The notes below the pieces were generated by a model. It was not told where the DNA came from. It saw only the letters and a program-made list of their open reading frames with translations, and did no database searches. From the NCBI RefSeq assembly GCF_003316845.1, contig NZ_QMIK01000005.1:343832-407831 (forward strand): 64,000 nt of DNA, in the 5' to 3' direction. Position numbers and translations under genes: made by a program. The DNA is from Cognataquiflexum aquatile. Lineage in GTDB: Bacteria; Bacteroidota; Bacteroidia; Cytophagales; Cyclobacteriaceae. Shown here piece by piece: positions 15,802 to 23,697 of this stretch. Positions within the stretch are counted from its first letter, which is position 1. The number at the start of each line of letters is the position of its first letter.

Positions 15802-16815
15802 ATGGAAAATCAACCCTACAGCATTCTGCTCTATTATTGCTATGCCACCATCGAAGATACGGAGGCATACCGCGAGGAACACCATCTTTTTTGTATTGAA
15901 AACAACATACGGGGCCGGATTATTATTTCGCCTGAGGGGCTGAATGGAACCGTTTCAGGACTGAAGGAAGATTGTGAAAAATACATGGCCTATATCCATG
16001 CCGATCCGAGATTTGCCAAAACAGAATTCAAAATTGAAGCCTTTGACAAGCATGCTTTTGCAAAAATCCATGTACGCGTCAAGCCTGAGATTGTTCACAG
16101 CAGCCTTCGCCACCTTGATCCCAATGTCAAAACCGGCAAACATTTGGCTCCTGAAGAATTCAAAGCACTTAAAGACCAGGAAGACGTGGTCATCCTTGAT
16201 GTCCGGTCCAACTATGAGCATGAACTTGGAAGATTCAAAGGTGCCCTTACTTTGGATATCGATAACTTCAGGGATTTTCCCGAAAAGGTGAAAGAGCTTG
16301 AGCATCTCAAAGGCAAAAAGGTTTTGACCTATTGCACGGGTGGGATCAAATGCGAAAAGGCTTCTGCTTATCTTTTGGAACAAGGCTTCCAAGATGTCTA
16401 CCAACTCCATGGTGGCATCATCAAATATGGCATCGAAGCAGGAGGTGAGGATTTTGAAGGCAAATGTTATGTATTTGACAACAGGATCGCAGTCGATATC
16501 AACAAAGTAAATCCAAGAGTGATTTCAACCTGCCATGTTTGCGGTACCGAATGCGACCGCATGGTCAACTGTGCCAATCCAACCTGCAATGCCCACCTTC
16601 CAATCTGTGAAAAATGTGGATGGGAAATGGAGGGCGCCTGTTCTGTGGAATGTAAAGAAAATCCTGAAAAGAGACCTTACGACGGAACGGGCTATTACCA
16701 GAAAAATACCAACGGTTACAATCCTTACAAAGGCCTGATACGAAGACAGGACAAAGCAAAACAACCTCTCCATGAGCAAAAGGATCCCGGAATCAGAGTT
16801 GATCATCAATCCTGA
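15802..16815 (+). CDS. trhO: tRNA uridine(34) hydroxylase TrhO (rhodanese-like)
   Basis: A 337-residue protein of the YceA/TrhO family. An N-terminal ferredoxin-like domain (GRIIISPEGLNGTVSG) leads into a rhodanese domain with the active-site loop CTGGIKCEKA near residue 178. A Cys-rich C-terminal part (CHVCGTEC, CANPTCNAHLPICEKC) resembles a zinc site. In E. coli TrhO makes 5-hydroxyuridine at tRNA position 34 with oxygen. The gene overlaps the next start by 44 nt. Confidence 0.9.
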   Translation: MENQPYSILLYYCYATIEDTEAYREEHHLFCIENNIRGRIIISPEGLNGTVSGLKEDCEKYMAYIHADPRFAKTEFKIEAFDKHAFAKIHVRVKPEIVHSSLRHLDPNVKTGKHLAPEEFKALKDQEDVVILDVRSNYEHELGRFKGALTLDIDNFRDFPEKVKELEHLKGKKVLTYCTGGIKCEKASAYLLEQGFQDVYQLHGGIIKYGIEAGGEDFEGKCYVFDNRIAVDINKVNPRVISTCHVCGTECDRMVNCANPTCNAHLPICEKCGWEMEGACSVECKENPEKRPYDGTGYYQKNTNGYNPYKGLIRRQDKAKQPLHEQKDPGIRVDHQS

Positions 16816-17641
16816 CGGAAGCATTTATCATTTGAACCTGAAGCCGGAGCATTTGGCTTCGACGGTTATTGCGGTGGGTGATCCTGAGAGGGTATCCAAA
16901 GTTTCCAGATATTTTGATGAAATCGAATATTCGGTCAGCAAAAGGGAGTTTGTAACCCACACAGGTTTTTATAAAGGCAAAAGATTGACCGTGATGAGTA
17001 CCGGAATGGGTACTGACAACATCGAAATCTTTATGACAGAATTGGATGCTTTGGTCAATATTGACCTGCGAACAAGGATCCCAAAGGAAAACCATACCAC
17101 GCTCAATATCATCAGGGTAGGAACTTCCGGCAGCATGCGGAAGGAAATTCCCGCAGGTACTATGCTTGCTTCGGAATATGGCATTGGACTTGACACTTTG
17201 ATGGCTTTCTACAATACCGAATACACTGATTTGGAGCAAAAAGTCGGAAGGAAAATCCAAGAAGACCTGGAGCTTTCATTTACTCCCTATTGCGTAAAGG
17301 GTTCGAAAAAACTGCTGGATCTCTTGGGGGAAGGACTTTTGATAGGAAATACAGTTACCTGTCCGGGATTTTTTGGCCCTCAGGGAAGGGAAGTCAGAAT
17401 CAAACCTGCCATTCCTGATATCATCGAAAAATTAGGAAATATGGACCTGGATGGGTTTAAGCTTACCAATTTTGAAATGGAAACTTCGGGCTATTATGCG
17501 ATGGGAAGACTTTTGGGCCATGAAGTTTTGAGCCTCAATGCCATCATTGCCAACAGAATCACCCAAGAATTCACAAAAGACGCATACGGAATTGTGGACA
17601 AGCTGATCCAACATACCTTAAAAAAATTGGCGGACAATTAG
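16772..17641 (+). CDS. Nucleoside phosphorylase (uridine phosphorylase-like)
   Basis: A 289-residue PNP/UDP phosphorylase family protein. Visible motifs are the phosphate-binding VIAVGDPERV, GMGTDNIEIFM, RVGTSGSM, and the C-terminal nucleoside-binding NFEMETSGYYAMG. Such enzymes split nucleosides with phosphate in salvage. The start at 16772 lies inside the 3' end of trhO (44-nt overlap, different frame), and the conserved N-terminus supports it. The stop codon sits inside a terminator hairpin (17626-17654). Confidence 0.88.
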   Translation: MSKRIPESELIINPDGSIYHLNLKPEHLASTVIAVGDPERVSKVSRYFDEIEYSVSKREFVTHTGFYKGKRLTVMSTGMGTDNIEIFMTELDALVNIDLRTRIPKENHTTLNIIRVGTSGSMRKEIPAGTMLASEYGIGLDTLMAFYNTEYTDLEQKVGRKIQEDLELSFTPYCVKGSKKLLDLLGEGLLIGNTVTCPGFFGPQGREVRIKPAIPDIIEKLGNMDLDGFKLTNFEMETSGYYAMGRLLGHEVLSLNAIIANRITQEFTKDAYGIVDKLIQHTLKKLADN

Positions 17642-17654
17642 TCCGCCAATTTTT
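17626..17654. terminator. Terminator hairpin overlapping the phosphorylase stop codon
   Basis: TTGGCGGAC and GTCCGCCAA pair around AATTA and are followed by a T run. The stem includes the last codons and the stop of the phosphorylase gene. It also lies just after the stop of the convergent gene at 17657, so it may serve both. Confidence 0.8.
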
Positions 17655-17656
17655 GA

Positions 17657-17932
17657 TCAGGCATTGCTTCTCACGTAATAGTGGTCTTTCTCCAGCTTCA
17701 AATGATCCCAATCTCTGTAGTCTATATTTTTGATCATTTCGTTCATGGCATCCATACATTCCTTTTTGGCCAGATACACCCCGAACACAGCATCATTGTT
17801 ATTGACTAAAAATATCCTGTTAGCCTCAAACAATTTCTTCAAACTTTCCCACTCGGACAAAACTAAAAGCTCGTCCTCATTACTGACAGACTGAATTATT
17901 TTAAACATTCCAAAAGTACAATGAATATTCAT
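17657..17932 (-). CDS. Hypothetical protein, 91 residues
   Basis: Not recognised. The ATG at 17932 gives MNIHCTFGMFKIIQSVSNEDELL; a longer form would need a TTG start nine codons upstream. It is soluble and acidic to neutral, with alternating hydrophobic strands (RIFLVNNNDAVFGVYLAKKECM) and no signal peptide. It is monocistronic with a good promoter at 17957-17987 and converges with the phosphorylase gene. Confidence 0.6.
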   Translation of the reverse strand: MNIHCTFGMFKIIQSVSNEDELLVLSEWESLKKLFEANRIFLVNNNDAVFGVYLAKKECMDAMNEMIKNIDYRDWDHLKLEKDHYYVRSNA

Positions 17933-17956
17933 TTCTTTGTAATTAAATATTTTATC

Positions 17957-17987
17957 CAAAAATAAGCCAATTGTGTTGGTATTTCAA
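17957..17987 (-). promoter_or_regulatory. Candidate promoter of the 17657-17932 gene
   Basis: On the minus strand TTG (17985-17987), 20 nt, then TATTTTTG (17957-17964), an exact TAnnTTTG. The start would lie about 15-20 nt before the ATG at 17932, which supports that start over the TTG at 17959. Confidence 0.6.
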
Positions 17988-18034
17988 TACGTATTAATAC
18001 TTAATTTTATGGATTAAACACCAAAAAAGGAATT

Positions 18035-18661
18035 TTAGTATATAATTTCCTTATTTTTTTGCACCCATATCAACAATGAGTTGTGTTTTTTGTCCAGATC
18101 AAGTTTTTTGATAATATTACTTCTGTGCTTGTCGATCGTTCTTTCTGCGACAAATAATGTCGATGCTATTTCTTTGGTAGTCAGACCATCTGCGATGTAC
18201 CTGATGATTTTTAACTCAGAAGGGGTCAGATTGGAAGGTTTTATTCCAGTATTTACAACAGCCTTTTCAGAAAGAATCCGATCACTCAGGTAGGTTTCAT
18301 TTTTAGAAACCAATTCGATGCAATCGAGCAATTCCTCCACGGCATAATCTTTTGGCACATATCCGGAAATATTCAGAGATTTGGCTTGTTGGTAGATGTA
18401 GGACTCTTTGTGAAATGTCAATAGAATAATTTTTGTTTGGATATCCTTTTCATAACACATTTTGGCCACTTCCAAGCCACTCATCCCCGGCATATCAAGA
18501 TCGAGTATGGCCAGATTCGGTTCTATTTCCTGAATAAATTTCAGGGCCAAGTTCCCGTTTGGTGCCTCTCCTATGACATCGAAATTGTTCTCTTCCAAAA
18601 ACCCTTTGAGGCCTTTGAGGAAAAGAGGATGGTCATCGGCAATAAAAATCTTTTGTTTCAT
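18035..18661 (-). CDS. LuxR/NarL-family response regulator
   Basis: A 208-residue two-domain regulator. The receiver domain begins MKQKIFIADDHPLFLKG, with the phospho-acceptor Asp in LAILDLDMPG (near residue 54) and a conserved Lys in YVPKDYAVEE. The C-terminal LuxR-type helix-turn-helix has LTPSELKIIRYIADGLTTKEIASTL and ERTIDKHRSNI. The ATG at 18661 is preferred over one 13 codons upstream because it starts the domain. No sensor kinase is adjacent, so the signal is unknown. Confidence 0.9.
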   Translation of the reverse strand: MKQKIFIADDHPLFLKGLKGFLEENNFDVIGEAPNGNLALKFIQEIEPNLAILDLDMPGMSGLEVAKMCYEKDIQTKIILLTFHKESYIYQQAKSLNISGYVPKDYAVEELLDCIELVSKNETYLSDRILSEKAVVNTGIKPSNLTPSELKIIRYIADGLTTKEIASTLFVAERTIDKHRSNIIKKLDLDKKHNSLLIWVQKNKEIIY

Positions 18662-18936
18662 AAAAACAGTAAAAGTTAAACTCTGATAAATGAAATTCAA
18701 AACGAGTGAATCAGTAGATTATTTGGCCGTTTTGAGAAAAATTGGTCTTTGTATACCTTTCAAATATATCAAAAAAAATGCCTAAAATCCTTTAACCTCA
18801 GAGATTCATGAGAATTTATCCAAATATTTTCAATGAACGAAATAAAATTTACTTCCAATGATTCATCCAAGAGAAATTTGGAAGGAATTGAAATAAAAAA
18901 ACATCAAATTAAAGTCTCCAAAATGTGCATTGAACT

Positions 18937-19647
18937 ATGAAAATTAAAGATCAAATCGAGGAAGCTCTTCGGCAAAAGGCAATTCCTGAAAAAGCCGCTT
19001 TTTTCCCAAGGTTTTTCAAAACAGGAAAGGGTGAATATGGAGAAGGCGACCTGTTTTTAGGCGTCACAGTTCCGGAGCAAAGAATAATCGCCAAGAAATA
19101 TTGGAAAGATTTGCCTGACCAAGAGCTAGAGATTATGATCAAAAGTCCATTCCATGAGGTCAGGTTGACTTCCATCCTCATCTTGGTCCTGAAATATCAA
19201 AAAGCAACCAGCAAGGCAGAAAAGAAGTCATGGGTTGATTTTTATCTCAAAAACCGGTCTAGGGTCAACAATTGGGATTTGGTGGACAGTTCGGCGCATC
19301 TCATCCTCGGGAATTACCTCTTTGACAAAGATAGAGGCATACTTTATGATTTGGCAAAATCCGGGATACTTTGGGACCAAAGGATTGGGATCATGAGCAC
19401 TTTTTATTTTATAAGGAAAAAAGATTTTACCGACACTTTAAAAATCGCAGAAATCCTACTCCACCATCCCCATGACTTGATTCATAAGGCTGTGGGTTGG
19501 ATGATCCGTGAAGTCGGAAACCGTGATTTCGAAACTGCAAATCAGTTTTTGCTGAAGCACTATCAATCCATGCCACGAACCATGTTGCGGTATGCGATTG
19601 AGAAGTTTGACGTGGATGCAAAAGCATTTTTTATGAAAAAGGATTAA
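18937..19647 (+). CDS. DNA alkylation repair protein (AlkD-like)
   Basis: A 236-residue helical HEAT-like repeat protein. Conserved parts are FFKTGKGEYGEGDLFLGVTVPEQR, SPFHEVRLTSILILV, VNNWDLVDSSAHLILG and HDLIHKAVGWMIREVG. AlkC/AlkD proteins are DNA glycosylases that remove N3- and N7-alkylpurines without base flipping. The Trp/Asp pair in NNWDLVD matches the family's catalytic region. The gene stands alone, with the next start 48 nt downstream. Confidence 0.88.
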   Translation: MKIKDQIEEALRQKAIPEKAAFFPRFFKTGKGEYGEGDLFLGVTVPEQRIIAKKYWKDLPDQELEIMIKSPFHEVRLTSILILVLKYQKATSKAEKKSWVDFYLKNRSRVNNWDLVDSSAHLILGNYLFDKDRGILYDLAKSGILWDQRIGIMSTFYFIRKKDFTDTLKIAEILLHHPHDLIHKAVGWMIREVGNRDFETANQFLLKHYQSMPRTMLRYAIEKFDVDAKAFFMKKD

Positions 19648-19695
19648 ATCAGACCTAAATCCACTAACTTAGGGCAACAACAAACCCTGTCAACC

Positions 19696-20283
19696 ATGAA
19701 AACTTCCCTCCTATTTTCGATTCTTTTTCTTATTGCTTTCTCTCCCTTTGCCCAATCCATTCCCTCCAAGGAAGTACAGATCAAAACAGCTTTGATGGCC
19801 GCTCCTGAGGATAAAAAAGAAGGGGCGACGGTTTATGGATTTGACGAAAAAGGGGAATTTGCCATTTTGAGAAAGGGGACCAATGAAATGATCTGCCTGG
19901 CTGATGACCCAAACAGCCCTGGATTCAATACTTCCTGTTACCACAATACTTTGGATCCTTTTATGGAAAGAGGACGACAGTTGAAGAAAGAGGGGAAAAC
20001 AGCCAAAGAGATTTTTGATATCCGGGAAGAAGAAGCCAAATCCGGCAAACTGATCATGCCCAAAGATGGCGCAACTTTATTTGTTTTGAGTGCTGATGCG
20101 GCGGATTACAATCCCGAAACAGGTGAAGTAAAAGACCCCTACCTGCGCTATGTGGTGTATATCCCTTGGGCCACGGAAGCGAGTACAGGTTTACCTCTAA
20201 AGCCATCAGGTCCGGCTATGCCTTGGATCATGGATCCAGGAACGCATAGGGCACACATTATGATCAATCCGCCGAGGAATTAA
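19696..20283 (+). CDS. Exported hypothetical protein, 195 residues
   Basis: A signal peptide (MKTSLLFSILFLIAFSPFAQS) is followed by a globular domain with two Cys in ICLADDPNSPGFNTSCYH that could form a disulfide in the periplasm. The C-terminal region has PWATEASTGLPLKPSGPAMPW and GTHRAHIMINPP. I do not recognise a named family. It follows the AlkD-like gene on the same strand and ends at a strong bidirectional terminator. Confidence 0.75.
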   Translation: MKTSLLFSILFLIAFSPFAQSIPSKEVQIKTALMAAPEDKKEGATVYGFDEKGEFAILRKGTNEMICLADDPNSPGFNTSCYHNTLDPFMERGRQLKKEGKTAKEIFDIREEEAKSGKLIMPKDGATLFVLSADAADYNPETGEVKDPYLRYVVYIPWATEASTGLPLKPSGPAMPWIMDPGTHRAHIMINPPRN

Positions 20284-20285
20284 AA

Positions 20286-20328
20286 AACCAAAAGCCTCCG
20301 AATTTACTCAATTCGGAGGCTTTTGGTT
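20286..20328. terminator. Strong bidirectional terminator between convergent genes
   Basis: Two perfectly complementary 19-nt arms (20286-20304 and 20310-20328) enclose TACTC, with A- and T-rich ends on either side. It separates the exported protein gene from the convergent helicase gene. Confidence 0.9.
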
Positions 20329-20361
20329 TAGGGGCATTTCAATATCGCAGGACTGTTTTCA

Positions 20362-21717
20362 TCATTTCTTCCACTTCGCCTGCGTCTTCATCTGGTTTCT
20401 GTTTCTTTTCGCTTTGGAGTTTTTGTTACCGCGTTTCTTTTCGACTTTATTGGGATTGGCTTTGGGAATGGCTTTTTTCTCGTGAAAACCACCTTTGAAA
20501 TCGGGATTCATTTTCCTCTTCTGCCCATCGATTTCCCTTTCGTAAGCCTGTTTTTCTTCAAAAGGTGTTGGGACAGTCTCCACCTCAACCGGAATCTGCA
20601 CAGTCGGCACTTCCATGCGGATGATTTCTTCTATTTTCTCAAAATGATACTCTTCCGCAGGATTGACAAAAGTGATGGCAATTCCTTCGTTTTCTGCCCT
20701 TCCTGTCCTGCCGATGCGGTGTACATAATCTTCATAGATCAGCGGCACGTCAAAATTGACCACGTGGCTGACCATACTGATATCAAGCCCTCTTGCTGCC
20801 ACGTCTGTCGCCACCAAGATCCGCACATCCCCTGCTTTGAAATCCTCCATGGAATTGATCCGGGTATTTTGTCCTTTGTTGGCATGGATGACACGCATAG
20901 ACCCGAGTTTCTTTTTGTCCAGATAGCTGTAGACTAACTCGGCATTTTTCTTTGACTTGGTAAACACCATGATCCTTTTGACATCATGGGCTTCCAGGAT
21001 ATGGATCAAAAGGTTGGTTTTGGTTTTGATGTTGGGAATCAAATATTTGACCTGATGGATGGTCTCGGCAGTAGTGGCTTGTGGAGATACTTCTACACGC
21101 TCAGGAAATTCCAGAAACTCGTAAGAAAACTTCTCTACCTTCTGTCCAAAAGTGGCCGAAAAAAGGAGGTTTTGACGCTTTGTCGGGATGATCTCGAGTA
21201 TAGACCTGATCTGTGGCATGAAACCCATATCCAGCATTTTATCAGCTTCATCCAAGACCATGGTTTTGATCTCTTTGGTGACGATTTCACCTTTTCTATA
21301 TAAATCCAAAAACCTTCCCGGTGTGGAAATGATAATATCCACGCCCTTTTGGAGCTTTTCGATCTGGGTTTTTGGCCCAAGTCCACCATAAAGAGAGACG
21401 AATCTCAGGTCCGTATTTTTGCCAAAAACGATTACCGCCTCTTCGATCTGCATGACCAATTCACGGGTTGGGGCCAATATCAATGCCCTTGGAAGATTCC
21501 CTTGGGCATACTTGATTTTCATCAGGATGGGAAGGATATAGGCGGCTGTTTTGCCTGTTCCCGTTTGGGCGATGCCCAATACATCATGCCCTGCAAGAGC
21601 CAATGGGATTGCCTTTTCCTGAATCGGCGTGGGCTTGGTATATCCGGCCTCCTTGACAGCATCGAGGAGCTGTTTGTTTAATTTAAAATTTTCGAAACTT
21701 TGAAGGCTATCGGACAT
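20362..21717 (-). CDS. DEAD-box RNA helicase (RhlE-like)
   Basis: A 451-residue helicase with motifs in order: Q-motif TPIQEKAIP, Walker A AQTGTGKTA, PTRELVMQ, the DEAD box (VLDEADKMLDMGF), SATF, then the second RecA domain with ARGLDI and HRIGRTGR. A basic Lys/Arg/Asn-rich tail of about 60 residues follows, as in RhlE-type helicases that act on rRNA and mRNA. It is monocistronic on the minus strand, divergent from dihydroorotase. Confidence 0.93.
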   Translation of the reverse strand: MSDSLQSFENFKLNKQLLDAVKEAGYTKPTPIQEKAIPLALAGHDVLGIAQTGTGKTAAYILPILMKIKYAQGNLPRALILAPTRELVMQIEEAVIVFGKNTDLRFVSLYGGLGPKTQIEKLQKGVDIIISTPGRFLDLYRKGEIVTKEIKTMVLDEADKMLDMGFMPQIRSILEIIPTKRQNLLFSATFGQKVEKFSYEFLEFPERVEVSPQATTAETIHQVKYLIPNIKTKTNLLIHILEAHDVKRIMVFTKSKKNAELVYSYLDKKKLGSMRVIHANKGQNTRINSMEDFKAGDVRILVATDVAARGLDISMVSHVVNFDVPLIYEDYVHRIGRTGRAENEGIAITFVNPAEEYHFEKIEEIIRMEVPTVQIPVEVETVPTPFEEKQAYEREIDGQKRKMNPDFKGGFHEKKAIPKANPNKVEKKRGNKNSKAKRNRNQMKTQAKWKK

Positions 21718-21848
21718 GTTTTGTATTTTTGAAAGGAAAAAAACACCGAGAATGAAGTTTGTTGGCTTTTATCTCCCGGATTTAGGAAAATCAGCTGTTT
21801 AGGATTGGTGTTTCTTGGCTCAAATTTCCCATCTCACAAAGAATATTC

Positions 21849-23192
21849 ATGAAAAGTATTTTAATCACCGGTGCAAATATAGTGAATGAAGGCAAGATAA
21901 CCCTCGCCGACATTTTTGTTAAGGAGGGAATGATCCATAAAATAGGTCCGGATCTGTCAGATTTTGAAGCAGATATCCGTATTGATGCATCCGGCAAATA
22001 TGTTTTTCCCGGACTGATCGATGATCAGGTCCACTTTAGAGAACCGGGATTGACCCATAAAGCGGATATTTATACCGAAAGCAAATCCGCCGTAGCAGGA
22101 GGCGTCACCTCCTACATGGAAATGCCCAATACCGTCCCCCAAAGCACTACTATACCTCTTTTGGAGGAAAAATATACCATCGCTTCCCAAAAATCCCTTG
22201 CCAATTATTCCTTCTTTTTTGGTGCCACCAACGACAACATTGCCGAAATCCTCAAAGTCGATCCTGAAAATGTCTGTGGCGTCAAAGTGTTTCAAGGCTC
22301 CTCGACAGGAAATATGCTGGTAGACAATCCGGAAAGCCTCGAAAGAATATTTGCGGAGTGCAAATTGCTGATCGCCACCCACAGTGAAAACGACAATATC
22401 ATCAAAGCCAATCTGGAAAAGTACAAAGCCGAATATGGCGAGGACATTCCTGTAAAGTTTCACCCCAAAATCCGGTCTGCCGAGGCTTGTTATGATGCAT
22501 CCAAGAAGGTGGTCGCATTGGCAAAGAAGTACGGCAGCAAACTCCATGTTCTTCATATCAGCACTGCCCAGGAAGTGGAGTTGTTTGACAATTCCATTCC
22601 ATTGGAACAAAAGCGCATCACTGCAGAGGCTTGTATTCACCATCTTTGGTTTTCGGAGGAAGATTATGAAGAAAAGGGAAATCTGATCAAATGGAACCCT
22701 GCGGTAAAGACTGCCAAAGATCGGGAGAGAATCCTTCAAGGTGTATTGGAGGACAGGATCGATGTCATTGCTACCGACCATGCCCCACATACCTTGGAAG
22801 AAAAATCGAGGACTTACAGCTCGGCACCCTCAGGAGGCCCATTGGTTCAGCACAGCCTTGTAGCCATGCTTGACCTCTACCATGAGGGTAAGATCAAACT
22901 CGAGCAAATTGCCCAGAAGATGTGCCATAATGTCGCCATCCTTTTTGAAATTGACAAAAGAGGCTATATCCGTCCCGGATACCATGCGGATCTGGTGATC
23001 GCGGACTTAGACAGTCCATGGAAAGTTGAAAAATCCAACATTCTTTCCAAATGTGGATGGTCCCCATTTGAAGGTCATGTCTTCAAATCAAAAGTCACAC
23101 ACACAGTGGTTTCCGGACATTTAGCTTACGAAAACGGTGTTTTTCATGAGGAAAAGAAAGGGGAGCGTCTAAAATTTTCAAGAAAATTTTGA
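21849..23192 (+). CDS. pyrC: Dihydroorotase, class I
   Basis: A 447-residue amidohydrolase of the dihydroorotase/allantoinase group. Motifs: FPGLIDDQVHFREPGLTHKA, GGVTSYMEMPNT, a candidate carboxylated-Lys region VCGVKVFQG, THSEND, HVLHIST and ATDHAPHT. The enzyme closes carbamoyl-aspartate to dihydroorotate in pyrimidine synthesis. The usual metal-binding HxH near the N-terminus is QVH here, so the first His is missing. I recall the same form in other Bacteroidota homologues, so it is probably still functional. Confidence 0.85.
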   Translation: MKSILITGANIVNEGKITLADIFVKEGMIHKIGPDLSDFEADIRIDASGKYVFPGLIDDQVHFREPGLTHKADIYTESKSAVAGGVTSYMEMPNTVPQSTTIPLLEEKYTIASQKSLANYSFFFGATNDNIAEILKVDPENVCGVKVFQGSSTGNMLVDNPESLERIFAECKLLIATHSENDNIIKANLEKYKAEYGEDIPVKFHPKIRSAEACYDASKKVVALAKKYGSKLHVLHISTAQEVELFDNSIPLEQKRITAEACIHHLWFSEEDYEEKGNLIKWNPAVKTAKDRERILQGVLEDRIDVIATDHAPHTLEEKSRTYSSAPSGGPLVQHSLVAMLDLYHEGKIKLEQIAQKMCHNVAILFEIDKRGYIRPGYHADLVIADLDSPWKVEKSNILSKCGWSPFEGHVFKSKVTHTVVSGHLAYENGVFHEEKKGERLKFSRKF

Positions 23193-23201
23193 GAAAGGTT
23201 A

Positions 23202-23232
23202 TTGCTTTAGGAATCGCGAAATATTACCTTTG
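23202..23232 (+). promoter_or_regulatory. Promoter of tRNA-His
   Basis: TTG (23202-23204), 20 nt, then TACCTTTG (23225-23232), an exact TAnnTTTG. Transcription would start near 23240, about 30 nt before the tRNA. Confidence 0.7.
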
Positions 23233-23269
23233 CAGTCCAATCTGATAAATGATCAGAATAAATTAAAAT

Positions 23270-23345
23270 GGTGGTTGTAGCTCAGCTGGTTAGAGCGCTG
23301 GTTTGTGGATCCAGAGGTCGCCGGTTCGAACCCGGTCTTCCACCC
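23270..23345 (+). tRNA. tRNA-His (GTG)
   Basis: A cloverleaf with D arm GCTC/GAGC, an anticodon arm CTGG..CCAG carrying TTGTGGA (anticodon GTG), T arm GCCGG/CCGGT with TTCGAAC, and the extra 5' G typical of tRNA-His. The acceptor stem has two T-T oppositions at its inner end (positions 5 and 6), and position 31:39 is also T-T. The 3' boundary is uncertain by one base. CCA is not encoded. Confidence 0.9.
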
Positions 23346-23347
23346 TC

Positions 23348-23376
23348 AAACCCCTGTCTCGGACAGGGGTTTTTAT
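23348..23376 (+). terminator. Terminator of tRNA-His
   Basis: CCCCTGTC and GACAGGGG pair around a 3-nt loop, flanked by AAA and TTTTTATTTTTT. Confidence 0.9.
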
Positions 23377-23447
23377 TTTTTATTATTTTCAATGAACCCA
23401 AATGGCACAAATTTTGTATTAGTGGTTAAAATTAAATTTGGAAGGCA

Positions 23448-23588
23448 ATGTTTACGTTATTCAAATCTTCACCGAGATTTCCAAAGGTCAATCCGGTAAA
23501 TCTCAAATTTGTTCATCTTTACGTCATCAAGTTTGAGGAATCCCTCCGGAACTTTGAGGAACTGCAAAAAGAAGGGGCACTATCCTAA
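23448..23588 (+). CDS. Possible small protein, 46 residues (speculative)
   Basis: An ATG frame reading MFTLFKSSPRFPKVNPVNLK and ending ELQKEGALS lies in the 350-nt gap between tRNA-His and the debranching enzyme. Its residue mix looks protein-like. An exact TAnnTTTG box (23433-23440) sits only 8 nt upstream, so expression from it would be nearly leaderless. No family is recognised and it may be a gene remnant. The rest of the gap (23377-23447, 23589-23697) shows only a possible TATTTTTG box at 23625-23632. Confidence 0.3.
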   Translation: MFTLFKSSPRFPKVNPVNLKFVHLYVIKFEESLRNFEELQKEGALS

Positions 23589-23697
23589 TTCAAGAATAAT
23601 TCAAGGTTATGGAAACATAACCTTTATTTTTGTCCCAATTAATTTTTCTTTCACATGCAAAAAAGTATTTTTATAAAAATCTCAAACTTTTGACCAG

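Noticed and set aside
16772..16815. 44-nt overlap of trhO and the phosphorylase as a sign of a wrong start
   Set aside because: The phosphorylase N-terminus before the first family motif looks conserved and no later start fits as well.
23305..23499. 64-codon frame starting in tRNA-His
   Set aside because: It starts inside the tRNA and crosses its terminator.
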